From positions 1 through 6,028 of the forward strand of contig JAFAQG010000041.1 of NCBI GenBank assembly GCA_019246575.1: 6,028 nt of DNA. The letters are read 5' to 3'. This document shows, in pieces, positions 1 to 6,028 of this stretch. Below the pieces are notes generated by a model. The model was not told where the DNA came from, made no database searches, and worked only from the letters and a program-made list of their open reading frames with translations. Position 1 is the stretch's first letter, and each line of letters begins with the position of its first letter. The translations under genes were made by a program, and so were the position numbers. This DNA is from Acidobacteriaceae bacterium (GTDB lineage: Bacteria; Acidobacteriota; Terriglobia; Bryobacterales; Bryobacteraceae).

Positions 1-422
1 GGACAAAACACGCCTACCGTTTCCGGGGTCAGAGGTTTCGAATCGATACCCAGCTCGGCTTGCGCCGCCGCGCGGGCTTCCACCATTTCCATCTCGGCTC
101 GTGAATAGGCGAGTTCCAGCGCCCCGCATTCCTGATAATCGATGCCCATACCGGAGGCTCGGCTAAGCTCGTTCACGAACGCGGGATACAGCCGTCTTGA
201 CTCGATCGCAAGCAACGCCAGAAACGACGGCGCGGCTATTTCGCCTCCCGGCGATAACATTCCCGCACCCGCCCAGCTTGCTTCCATCCCGATTGAGCCC
301 TTTTCGTAAATCGTGACTCGAAACTGCCCCTGTGCAAGCCTCCAGGCGATCGAGAGCCCGATGATACCGCCGCCGGCGATTGCAACCGTGAAGCCTGGCC
401 GCGCAGGCTCCGGCCTGCTCAC
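1..422 (-). CDS. FAD-dependent glycine/D-amino-acid oxidase, ThiO-like (N-terminal part, runs off the left edge)
   Basis: Reading the reverse strand from a GTG at 422 gives 140 open codons that leave the window with no stop. Residues 13-40 form a dinucleotide-binding fold: VAIAGGGIIGLSIAWRL carries G17-x-G19-x-x-G22, and the second beta strand ends in the acidic residue E40 (VTIYEK), as expected for FAD binding. The following EASWAGAGMLSP (47-58) is the conserved segment typical of glycine oxidase ThiO and related DAO-family flavoenzymes. ThiO oxidises glycine to the imine used for the thiazole of thiamin; relatives oxidise other amino acids, and the substrate-binding part lies outside the window, so no symbol is given. 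The start is set by AGGA at 432-429, six bases upstream. The GTG overlaps the TGA stop of the LysR gene (GTGA), suggesting one transcript with coupled translation. The family is well supported; the exact substrate is not. Confidence 0.85.
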   Translation of the reverse strand, partial: MSRPEPARPGFTVAIAGGGIIGLSIAWRLAQGQFRVTIYEKGSIGMEASWAGAGMLSPGGEIAAPSFLALLAIESRRLYPAFVNELSRASGMGIDYQECGALELAYSRAEMEMVEARAAAQAELGIDSKPLTPETVGVFC

Positions 423-1327
423 GCGCTTTCCTGGACGGGCTCCGCTTCGGGACCAGCTCTCTTCACTACTTCTAGGAAAGCCTTTGCAGCATGGCTCAGG
501 GCACGCCGAGCCGGATAAACCAGGCGAATTTTGCGCTCCAGGCTCAATTCTTTCACCCGTATTTCGCGCAGGTACCCTTGCTTGATCTCCTGCTCTACAC
601 ACATGCGCGGCACGAACGCCACTCCTTCGTTGTGCTGCACCAGCCGGCGAATCGTCTCCACCGTCGGCATCTCCACGTCCATGTTCAGCGGAACCTTATG
701 ACGCTGGAATTCGCGCAGAACCGCCTCCCGATACGGCGACATCACGTTGTGCGCGATGAACGTTTCCATGTCCAGCTCCGTTATCGAGATCTCATCACGA
801 TGCGCAAAACGGTGCTGCGGTGAAACGATCAACGCCAGACGATCTGTGTAAATCACCTGTGAAAGCAGATAATCGTTATCCGGGTCATAGCTGATAACTC
901 CCAGCTCCAGCTCCCCATCGAGCAGCTGCGAGGGAATTTTGCTCGATTCCGACCGCCGGACCTGGATCTTCACTTTCGGGAAAAGACGCCGGTATTGTTC
1001 GATATGCCGGAGCAGATAAAAGGAAGTGGTGTCGTTTGCTCCGATCGAAAGCCGCCCTGCGTAGTTGTCGCGCAGTTCACGCAGCGCGTTCTCCAGATCG
1101 GCTTCCAGGTTCTGAAAGCGTCGCGCGTACTCCAGCACCACCCGTCCGGCATCCGTCAACAACAGCTCCCGCCCGGACCGGTCGATCAGTTTCTCCTTTA
1201 AGTCGCTTTCCAGCCGCTGAATGGCGATCGAAATCGCTGGCTGAGTACGTAGCAGCTTCTCGCCGGCTCGCGAAAAGCTGCGCTCCGTTGCGACCGTCAG
1301 GAAAACTTTCAGCGGATACAGCTCCAT
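419..1327 (-). CDS. LysR-family transcriptional regulator, likely regulator of the leu operon
   Basis: A 302-residue protein of normal LysR-family length. Residues 1-62 form the winged helix-turn-helix: FLTVATERSFSRAGEKL, then a recognition helix around T28-L39 (TQPAISIAIQRL) and the LLLTDAGR wing and exit at 55-62. A linker helix follows at about 63-88. The effector-binding domain starts near GRLSIGAND (91) and runs to about 295. The protein is cytoplasmic, with no membrane segment. An in-frame TTG at 1339 would add four residues, but ATG 1327 is preferred: the product then begins MELYPLKVFL as family members do, and GGTGA (1336-1332) lies four bases upstream. It is divergent from leuA, the classical arrangement for a LysR protein controlling the neighbouring operon and itself; that role and its effector (perhaps a pathway intermediate) are inferred. 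Its stop overlaps the start of the downstream oxidase gene. Confidence 0.93.
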   Translation of the reverse strand: MELYPLKVFLTVATERSFSRAGEKLLRTQPAISIAIQRLESDLKEKLIDRSGRELLLTDAGRVVLEYARRFQNLEADLENALRELRDNYAGRLSIGANDTTSFYLLRHIEQYRRLFPKVKIQVRRSESSKIPSQLLDGELELGVISYDPDNDYLLSQVIYTDRLALIVSPQHRFAHRDEISITELDMETFIAHNVMSPYREAVLREFQRHKVPLNMDVEMPTVETIRRLVQHNEGVAFVPRMCVEQEIKQGYLREIRVKELSLERKIRLVYPARRALSHAAKAFLEVVKRAGPEAEPVQESA

Positions 1328-1359
1328 GGCGTCACCCAACCCCCCACGTTTATGCCATG

Positions 1360-1388
1360 ATTATAACTAATAGTTGCCGCTAAAACTA
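1360..1388 (-). promoter_or_regulatory. Candidate promoter of the LysR gene
   Basis: On the reverse strand a perfect TATAAT lies at 1365-1360. Seventeen bases upstream is TAGTTT (1388-1383), only a two-of-six match to TTGACA. A start of transcription near 1353 would give a leader of about 25 bases before ATG 1327. The weak -35 falls in one AACTA/TAGTT element and another abuts the -10, so autoregulation by the encoded protein is plausible. Read from sequence only. Confidence 0.5.
1365..1388. promoter_or_regulatory. Candidate regulator-binding site: AACTA/TAGTT repeats
   Basis: AACTA (1365-1369), TAGTT (1371-1375) and AACTA (1384-1388) form two overlapping inverted repeats: AACTA-N1-TAGTT and TAGTT-N8-AACTA. 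They cover the space between the two divergent promoter candidates, touching the LysR -10 and both -35 elements. This is where a LysR protein would be expected to bind. The repeats do not form a clean symmetric T-N11-A box, so assigning them to this regulator is inference. Confidence 0.4.
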
Positions 1389-1402
1389 TAAATTTGCATA
1401 AT
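1374..1402 (+). promoter_or_regulatory. Candidate leuA promoter
   Basis: TTGCCG (1374-1379, four of six matches to TTGACA) and CATAAT (1397-1402, five of six to TATAAT) are separated by 17 bases. A start near 1409 would leave a leader of about 108 bases before leuA. A weaker alternative is TTGCAT (1394-1399) with TATAGG (1416-1421), spaced 16. This promoter is back to back with, and overlaps, the LysR promoter candidate, so one bound regulator could affect both. Confidence 0.45.
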
Positions 1403-1405
1403 CCA

Positions 1406-1433
1406 TATCCACTCCTATAGGATAAGGGTATCC
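1406..1433. repeat. TATCC/GGATA inverted repeats with a 10-bp palindrome
   Basis: TATCC occurs at 1406-1410 and 1429-1433, and its complement GGATA at 1420-1424. These give TATCC-N9-GGATA and GGATA-N4-TATCC. The perfect palindrome TCCTATAGGA sits at 1413-1422. The cluster lies just downstream of the preferred leuA promoter candidate, or over the -10 of the alternative one. It may be a second operator half or a binding site for another protein; function is not shown. Confidence 0.35.
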
Positions 1434-1502
1434 CCAGCCCATGCGCACCCGATCTGCACTCATCCGGGCATTCTAAACCCCGAGAGGCAACTAGAGCGGG
1501 AC

Positions 1503-1508
1503 AGGAGG
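1503..1508 (+). promoter_or_regulatory. Strong ribosome binding site of leuA
   Basis: AGGAGG lies eight bases before the GTG at 1517, an ideal distance. It fixes the non-ATG start of leuA, and the motif-bearing protein sequence begins directly after it. Confidence 0.85.
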
Positions 1509-1516
1509 AGCCCACG

Positions 1517-2683
1517 GTGACCCGAGTCTACATCTTCGACACGACATTGCGCGACGGCGAACAGTCGCCGGGCTGCAGCATGAGCAAGCCGGAAAAGCTG
1601 AAGATGGCGGCGCGGCTTGTAGACCTCGGTGTGGACATTCTGGAGGCGGGTTTCCCTATCGCCTCCGAGGGCGACTTCGAGGCGGTCGACGCGGTCAGCC
1701 GCCAGTTTCCCTGGGTGCAGGTAGCGGGTCTCGCTCGCGCCTGTACGCTCGACGTTGAACGTGCCGCAAAAGCCCTGGAACACGCAAAGCGGCCACGCAT
1801 TCATACCTTCATCGCAACCAGCGACATCCACCTGAAATATAAATTGAGAAAGACGCGTGAGCAGGTGCTGAACGATGCTGTCGCAGCGGTTATGCTCGCG
1901 CGCAATTACACCGACGACGTCGAATTCTCGGCCGAAGACGCCACCCGAACCGACCCGGACTTTCTTGAAAAAATTAGCCAGGCAGTAGTCGAGGCTGGCG
2001 CGCGCACCGTCAACCTGCCCGACACCGTCGGCTATTCGGTGCCCGAAGAATACGGCGAGCTGATCGGCAGAATTGCGCGACTGCTCGGGGACCGCGCGGT
2101 CATCAGTGTCCATTGCCACGACGATCTAGGGCTCGCGGTCGCCAATTCGCTTGCTGCCGTGCAGGCCGGCGCCAGGCAGGTCGAATGCACGATCAACGGA
2201 ATCGGTGAGCGCGCAGGCAATGCAGCGCTCGAGGAAGTCGTCATGGCGATCAAAACGCGTCACGACCGGCTGCCCTTCGAGACAAAGATTCAAACCGAAA
2301 AGCTGTACGACGCGAGCCGCCTCCTCTCCGAATTAATCTCCTTCGGCCCGCAGCCGAACAAGGCCATCGTGGGCGAGAACGCGTTTGCGCATGAAGCGGG
2401 CATTCACCAGGACGGCTACTTGAAAGAGAAGTCCACCTACGAAATCATCAGCCCTCAATCGGTAGGCGTTCCGGAAGGACGTCTCGTTCTGGGCAAACAC
2501 AGCGGCCGGCACGCGCTCAAACAGCGGGCCGAAGATCTCGGTTTCCAACTCACTCCCGACGAGCTGAATGAAGTGTACTGTCACTTCATACGCCTTGCCG
2601 ACAATAAGAAAGGCGTGCGCAACGAGGAGATCGCTAACTTGATACGCGAAGTGACGGGCGCAGCGCAGCCCACGCCCGTTTAG
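1517..2683 (+). CDS. leuA: 2-isopropylmalate synthase, short form lacking the C-terminal leucine-binding domain
   Basis: Condenses acetyl-CoA with 2-oxoisovalerate to (2S)-2-isopropylmalate, the first committed step of leucine synthesis, in the cytoplasm. The TIM-barrel catalytic domain spans about 1-270, with [13 protein letters not shown] at 7-19 (catalytic R12 and metal ligand D13), [15 protein letters not shown] at 96-110, HCHDDLG at 199-205 (metal ligands H199 and H201) and NGIGERAGN at 227-235 (N235). The linker region continues with [20 protein letters not shown] (281-300) and GKHSGRHA (326-333). These are isopropylmalate-synthase rather than homocitrate-synthase signatures. At 388 residues it ends about 120-130 residues short of common forms such as the roughly 520-residue E. 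coli enzyme, just after the ADNKKG segment, so the allosteric domain is absent. Only 10 bp separate it from leuB, so no remnant is hidden there. The start is GTG, fixed by AGGAGG. Confidence 0.95.
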   Translation: MTRVYIFDTTLRDGEQSPGCSMSKPEKLKMAARLVDLGVDILEAGFPIASEGDFEAVDAVSRQFPWVQVAGLARACTLDVERAAKALEHAKRPRIHTFIATSDIHLKYKLRKTREQVLNDAVAAVMLARNYTDDVEFSAEDATRTDPDFLEKISQAVVEAGARTVNLPDTVGYSVPEEYGELIGRIARLLGDRAVISVHCHDDLGLAVANSLAAVQAGARQVECTINGIGERAGNAALEEVVMAIKTRHDRLPFETKIQTEKLYDASRLLSELISFGPQPNKAIVGENAFAHEAGIHQDGYLKEKSTYEIISPQSVGVPEGRLVLGKHSGRHALKQRAEDLGFQLTPDELNEVYCHFIRLADNKKGVRNEEIANLIREVTGAAQPTPV

Positions 2684-2693
2684 CCGCACCCGA

Positions 2694-3797
2694 ATGAAGC
2701 TCAACATCCTCCTGCTCCCCGGCGACGGCATCGGCGTCGAAGTTACTCGGGAAGCAGTGAAAGTGCTGAAACACATCGCCGGTGCATACGGGCACGAGGT
2801 GTCCCTTAGCGAGGGTTTGCTCGGCGGAGTTGCAATTCACAAGACCGGTAATCCCTTTCCGAACGAGACTCGCGACCTGGCGCTCCGGGCGGATGCCACG
2901 TTAATGGGCGCGGTCGGCCTACCCGAGTTCGATAGTGCGCCGCCCGAGAAGCGTCCCGAACGCGGTCTGCTCGGCATTCGAAAAGCGCTCGGCGTGTACG
3001 CAAATCTGCGCCCTGTGAAAGCATACGAAGCGCTGGTCGATTCGTCGCCCTTAAAGAATCACCTGGTCGAAGGCACGGACATGATCATCGTCCGCGAGCT
3101 CACCGGTGGGCTGTATTACGGCACTCCGCGCGGAATCAGCGGCACAGGTCGCGAGGAACGCGTCGTCAACACCATGGTCTACACGCGGCCCGAAATCGAA
3201 CGCGTCGCGCACATGGCGTTTCAGCTCGCACGCAAACGCCGCCGCAAACTGACGAGCGTCGATAAGTCGAACGTGCTCGAAAATTCTCAGCTCTGGCGTC
3301 GCATCGTCATCGAAGTGTCCGAAGACTATCCCGATGTCGAGCTCGATCATTTATTGGTCGACAACTGCGCCATGCAGCTTGTGTTGAATCCGAAGCGGTT
3401 CGATGTCGTGCTCACGGAAAATCTGTTTGGCGATATTCTGAGTGATGAAGGAGCAGTGCTGGCCGGATCAATCGGCATGCTGCCTTCGGCCTCGATTGGC
3501 AATCAGAAGCCGTCCGGCGTTTGGGTCGGCTTGTACGAGCCCGTCCATGGCTCGGCGCCCGACATCGCAGGCCAGAACAAGGCCAACCCCCTGGGCGCAA
3601 TCGGTTCCGTCGCCGCGATGCTCGAGTACAGTTTCGGGCTGATGGAGGAAGCGCGTGCAATAAACCGCGCCATGGAAGAAGTTTTAAACAGCGGCCGCGT
3701 CACGCCTGATCTGAAGCCGGCTGGCAGGCCTGCCACGACGAGCGAAGTCGGCGACGCCGTCTGCGCCGCGCTCAGCCCTCGTCCCGTCCCCACGTGA
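2694..3797 (+). CDS. leuB: 3-isopropylmalate dehydrogenase
   Basis: Oxidatively decarboxylates (2R,3S)-3-isopropylmalate to 2-oxoisocaproate using NAD+, in the cytoplasm as a homodimer. The 367 residues match the family's usual 350-370. Visible motifs: PGDGIG (9-14); the substrate-binding arginines R96 and R106 in LLGIRKALGVYANLRP; R134 with ELTGGLYYG (135-143); catalytic K191 in SVDKSNVLE; D223 in LVDNCAMQ; and the metal-binding D247 and D251 in ENLFGDILSDEG. HGSAPDIAGQNKANP (285-299) is the cofactor loop, where D290 favours NAD over NADP. It follows leuA after 10 bp. No Shine-Dalgarno sequence is visible before ATG 2694 (the gap reads ccgcacccga), so translation may depend on ribosomes finishing leuA. 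Isocitrate or tartrate dehydrogenase is unlikely given the motifs and the leu context. Confidence 0.97.
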   Translation: MKLNILLLPGDGIGVEVTREAVKVLKHIAGAYGHEVSLSEGLLGGVAIHKTGNPFPNETRDLALRADATLMGAVGLPEFDSAPPEKRPERGLLGIRKALGVYANLRPVKAYEALVDSSPLKNHLVEGTDMIIVRELTGGLYYGTPRGISGTGREERVVNTMVYTRPEIERVAHMAFQLARKRRRKLTSVDKSNVLENSQLWRRIVIEVSEDYPDVELDHLLVDNCAMQLVLNPKRFDVVLTENLFGDILSDEGAVLAGSIGMLPSASIGNQKPSGVWVGLYEPVHGSAPDIAGQNKANPLGAIGSVAAMLEYSFGLMEEARAINRAMEEVLNSGRVTPDLKPAGRPATTSEVGDAVCAALSPRPVPT

Positions 3798-3847
3798 TAC
3801 CGAACTGAGCCGCGATCGACAGGGAGCGGTACTGAAGAGTAATTCCT

Positions 3848-5275
3848 ATGCAATCACCAACTGCTGCGGCCTCGAAGCCGCGCACCATTATCGAAAAAGT
3901 TTGGGACAACCACATCGTTGCCGAGCGTGAAGGCGCGCCAACGCTGCTCTATATCGATCTGCATCTGGTTCACGAGGTGACATCGCCGCAGGCGTTTTCA
4001 GGCCTGCGCGAGCGCGGTCTGAAAGTACGCCGCCCCGACCTGACCATCGGCACCACGGATCACAGCATTCCTACACACGACCGCTCGCTGCCGATCATCG
4101 ACACTATTGCCGAAACGCAGATCACGCAATTCGAGAAGAATTGCCGCGACTTCGGCATCCCGTTCTTCGGCCCGCACAGTGATAAACAGGGCATCGTTCA
4201 TATAATCGGCCCGGAGCTTGGCTTGACCCAGCCCGGTATGACCGTCGTCTGCGGTGACAGCCACACGGCTACACATGGCGCTTTTGGCGCGCTCGCCTTC
4301 GGTATCGGCACCAGCCAGGTCGAGCACGTTCTTGCTTCGCAGTGCCTGCTGCAGACGCGATCGAAGACTTACGAAGTACGCGTCGAAGGCACGCTCAAGA
4401 AGGGCGTGGGCGCAAAAGACATCATTCTGAACCTGATATCGAGGATCGGCATCGGCGGCGGCACAGGATGCGTGTTCGAGTATTCGGGTTCGGCCATTCG
4501 CTCGTTATCCATGGAAGAGCGCATGACCATCTGCAATATGTCAATCGAGGGAGGCGCGCGCGCAGGCTTGGTCGCTCCCGACGATACGACCTATCAATAT
4601 CTGGCAGGCCGGCCCGCGGCACCGAAAGGCGCTGATTGGGAGCGCGCCTTGAGCTTGTGGCGTCAGCTTCCAACCGATCCCGATGCAAGCTTCGATAAGC
4701 GCATCGATATCGATGCCGGCGCGCTCGAACCGATGATTACCTTTGGAACCAATCCGGGCATGGGCATTCCGATTACTTCACCGGTGCCCGACCCGTCGCG
4801 AATCAGCGATCCCTTGGAACGCGATTCGCTCGGCAAGGCGCTGCGCTATATGGACCTGCCCTCGGGCAAGCCGCTGCTCGGCCATCCAGTCAACGTAGTA
4901 TTTATCGGCAGCTGCACGAACTCGCGCATCTCCGATCTTCGCGCCGCCGCTGAAATCCTCAAAGGTCGGAAGGTCAATCCGAAGGTTCGCGTCATGGTCG
5001 TGCCCGGTTCGCAGCAAGTCAAGAAACAGGCACAGGAAGAAGGACTCGACCGCGTATTCAAAGAAGCGGGGGCGGAATGGCGCGAAGCCGGTTGCTCGAT
5101 GTGTATCGCCATGAATGGCGACCAGCTTGCGCCCGGCCAATACAGTGTGTCCACAAGCAATCGCAACTTCGAAGGACGGCAAGGGAAGGGCGGCCGGACG
5201 TTTCTTGCGAGTCCACTGACGGCTGCGGCGTCAGCCGTCACGGGTGTGGTGACGGACGTGAGGACGATGCTTTAA
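3848..5275 (+). CDS. leuC: 3-isopropylmalate dehydratase (isopropylmalate isomerase), large subunit
   Basis: The large, iron-sulfur subunit of the LeuCD isomerase, which converts 2-isopropylmalate to 3-isopropylmalate by dehydration and rehydration. The 475 residues agree with bacterial LeuC (E. coli 466). Recognisable segments are [18 protein letters not shown] (33-50), [20 protein letters not shown] (135-154), [10 protein letters not shown] (351-360), [10 protein letters not shown] (414-423) and [17 protein letters not shown] (435-451). C356, C416 and C419 are the expected [4Fe-4S] ligands; as in aconitase, the fourth iron site is left for substrate. ATG 3848 has only a modest ribosome site (GAAGAG at 3834-3839, eight bases upstream), and the 50-bp gap after leuB holds no clear terminator. 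One oddity is C208 in [11 protein letters not shown], where I expect histidine or tyrosine. Confidence 0.97.
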   Translation: MQSPTAAASKPRTIIEKVWDNHIVAEREGAPTLLYIDLHLVHEVTSPQAFSGLRERGLKVRRPDLTIGTTDHSIPTHDRSLPIIDTIAETQITQFEKNCRDFGIPFFGPHSDKQGIVHIIGPELGLTQPGMTVVCGDSHTATHGAFGALAFGIGTSQVEHVLASQCLLQTRSKTYEVRVEGTLKKGVGAKDIILNLISRIGIGGGTGCVFEYSGSAIRSLSMEERMTICNMSIEGGARAGLVAPDDTTYQYLAGRPAAPKGADWERALSLWRQLPTDPDASFDKRIDIDAGALEPMITFGTNPGMGIPITSPVPDPSRISDPLERDSLGKALRYMDLPSGKPLLGHPVNVVFIGSCTNSRISDLRAAAEILKGRKVNPKVRVMVVPGSQQVKKQAQEEGLDRVFKEAGAEWREAGCSMCIAMNGDQLAPGQYSVSTSNRNFEGRQGKGGRTFLASPLTAAASAVTGVVTDVRTML

Positions 5276-5286
5276 GAGATCGAATT

Positions 5287-5901
5287 ATGGAAAAATTCAC
5301 GACGTTCACGAGCCGCCTCGCGCCGTTGCCCATCGATAACATCGACACCGACCAGATCATCCCGGCGCGCTTTCTGAAAACAGTCTCGAAAGCGGGGCTT
5401 GATCAGAATCTATTCTGTGATTGGCGCTACAATGCCGAAGGTCAACCCAATCCTGACTTCATCCTGAACAAGCCGGAGGGCCATACCGCGAAGGTGCTGC
5501 TCGCGGGAGATAATTTCGGGTGCGGCAGTTCGCGCGAGCATGCTCCCTGGGCGCTAACCCAGTACGGTTTCCGCGCGGTGATTAGCACCTCTTTTGCGGA
5601 CATCTTCCGAGGCAACGCTCTTAAGAACTCGCTCTTGCCCATTGTCGTTCCACGCGAAACTCATCAGGCGCTATTCGCAGCCGTGGCAAAGGATCCCGCT
5701 GTCACCGTCACCGTCGATCTCGCAAATCAAACGTTGACATTACCCGACGGTTCGTCGATTCAATTCCCGATCGACCAGTTTGCGAAGCACTGCATGCTCG
5801 AAGGCGTCGACGAGCTCGGTTATATTCTGCAGCAGGAACCCGCGATTGCGGCGTATGAGGCGAAACGACCGCTGAGCGTAGATACGCGCCTGGTTGGGTA
5901 A
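5287..5901 (+). CDS. leuD: 3-isopropylmalate dehydratase (isopropylmalate isomerase), small subunit
   Basis: The small subunit of the LeuCD isomerase, corresponding to the swivelling aconitase domain 4 that completes the active site. The 204 residues match the usual length (E. coli 201). Motifs: [15 protein letters not shown] (17-31), [17 protein letters not shown] (74-90), with the conserved serines and arginine that contact substrate, and [18 protein letters not shown] (102-119). The reading frame is open back to 5077, but the start is ATG 5287. There the protein begins [18 protein letters not shown] like known LeuD, and AAGAGA (5274-5279) lies seven bases upstream, overlapping the leuC stop. 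The extra upstream codons lie within leuC. The 11-bp gap to leuC supports co-expression in the equal amounts the complex needs. Confidence 0.97.
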   Translation: MEKFTTFTSRLAPLPIDNIDTDQIIPARFLKTVSKAGLDQNLFCDWRYNAEGQPNPDFILNKPEGHTAKVLLAGDNFGCGSSREHAPWALTQYGFRAVISTSFADIFRGNALKNSLLPIVVPRETHQALFAAVAKDPAVTVTVDLANQTLTLPDGSSIQFPIDQFAKHCMLEGVDELGYILQQEPAIAAYEAKRPLSVDTRLVG

Positions 5902-5964
5902 CCCGCCGGAAAGCCGTGCGTCAACGAGTCATTGCCGAATCACGAGCCAGATCGAATCAAAGAA

Positions 5965-6028
5965 ATGACCCAGGGCACAGCCGATTGGCGGCTGTGGGGC
6001 CCGTATGTTAGCGAGCGCCAGTGGGGAA
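5965..6028 (+). CDS. Start of a probable GH63-like glucosidase (runs off the right edge)
   Basis: ATG 5965 opens a frame that reads MTQGTADWRLWGPYVSERQW and leaves the window after 21 codons. The segment WRLWGPYVSERQWG closely resembles the N-terminus of large bacterial proteins annotated as glucosidase or GH63-like (mannosyl-oligosaccharide-glucosidase-like) enzymes, in which I recall W+RWGPYLSERQWGTVREDYS. Those proteins are around 850-900 residues, so nearly all of the gene lies outside. The frame is open back to the leuD stop (5899-5901), and a TTG at 5932 would add 11 residues. Neither start has a good ribosome site, so the start is uncertain. The gap to leuD is 63 bp with no convincing terminator, so read-through transcription is possible, but no functional link to leucine synthesis is evident. 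The call rests on a short remembered motif. Confidence 0.6.
   Translation, partial: MTQGTADWRLWGPYVSERQWG

Noticed and set aside
491..823. Forward open frame (110 codons) opposite the LysR effector domain
   Set aside because: Antisense to a well-supported gene, with no recognisable domain.
1328..1339. TTG at 1339 as the LysR start
   Set aside because: Only a G-run sits directly against it, with no proper spacing, whereas ATG 1327 has GGTGA upstream and gives the usual family N-terminus.
1036..1383. Forward open frame (115 codons) opposite the LysR N-terminus and reaching into the control region
   Set aside because: It is antisense to the conserved helix-turn-helix coding region, its arginine/serine/alanine-rich product has no motif, and it would run through the promoter region.
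1460..2119. Long reverse-strand open frame (219 codons) opposite leuA
   Set aside because: It lies antisense to the strongly conserved leuA catalytic domain and shows no recognisable motif; such frames are common opposite GC-rich genes.
2333..2776. Reverse-strand open frame (147 codons) across the leuA-leuB junction
   Set aside because: It is antisense to two clear genes, with no motif; a shadow frame.
3798..3831. TACCG...CGGTA inverted repeat in the leuB-leuC gap, considered as a terminator or regulatory hairpin
   Set aside because: A five-pair stem with a 24-base loop and no U-tract is too weak to call.
5077..5286. Upstream extension of the leuD frame to 5077
   Set aside because: It overlaps conserved leuC sequence, including the GCSMC cluster motif, and encodes nothing like LeuD; ATG 5287 has a ribosome site and a matching N-terminus.
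5976..5996. Perfect 8-bp hairpin CACAGCCG-ATTGG-CGGCTGTG after leuD, a possible operon terminator
   Set aside because: No U-tract follows, and the hairpin lies inside the first codons of the glucosidase-like gene (GTADWRLW), so the symmetry is probably a coincidence of coding sequence.

Overview
The window carries a complete leucine-biosynthesis operon, leuA-leuB-leuC-leuD (1517-5901, + strand). It is divergent from a LysR-type regulator gene (419-1327, - strand). Two genes run off the edges: an FAD-dependent glycine/D-amino-acid oxidase of the ThiO type at the left (1-422, - strand) and the first 21 codons of a probable GH63-like glucosidase at the right (5965-6028, + strand). No RNA gene, mobile element, CRISPR array or phage sequence was seen. 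Base and codon use look even across the window, with GC somewhat above half, as expected for resident chromosomal DNA.

The organism is a bacterium, probably Gram-negative. The style of the LysR protein, the LeuA motifs and the glucosidase-like neighbour recall Acidobacteriota, but this rests on remembered family resemblance, with no search run, and is only moderately likely.

Layout: 1-422 partial thiO-like gene, whose GTG start overlaps the TGA stop of the regulator gene (GTGA). 419-1327 LysR regulator. 1328-1516 divergent control region with back-to-back promoter candidates and short inverted repeats (AACTA/TAGTT, TATCC/GGATA). 1517-2683 leuA; 10 bp gap; 2694-3797 leuB; 50 bp gap; 3848-5275 leuC; 11 bp gap; 5287-5901 leuD; 63 bp gap; start of the glucosidase-like gene.

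Together, LeuA condenses acetyl-CoA with 2-oxoisovalerate to 2-isopropylmalate, LeuCD isomerises this to 3-isopropylmalate, and LeuB oxidises it to 2-oxoisocaproate. Only the final transamination to leucine is not encoded here. The LysR protein is the obvious candidate regulator of the operon and of its own gene.

The window is mostly ordinary metabolism and I see no undescribed system. The points most worth a second look are that LeuA (388 residues) stops where the leucine-binding regulatory domain would begin, that the divergent promoter region is compact and dyad-rich, and that an amine oxidase gene appears translationally coupled to the regulator.
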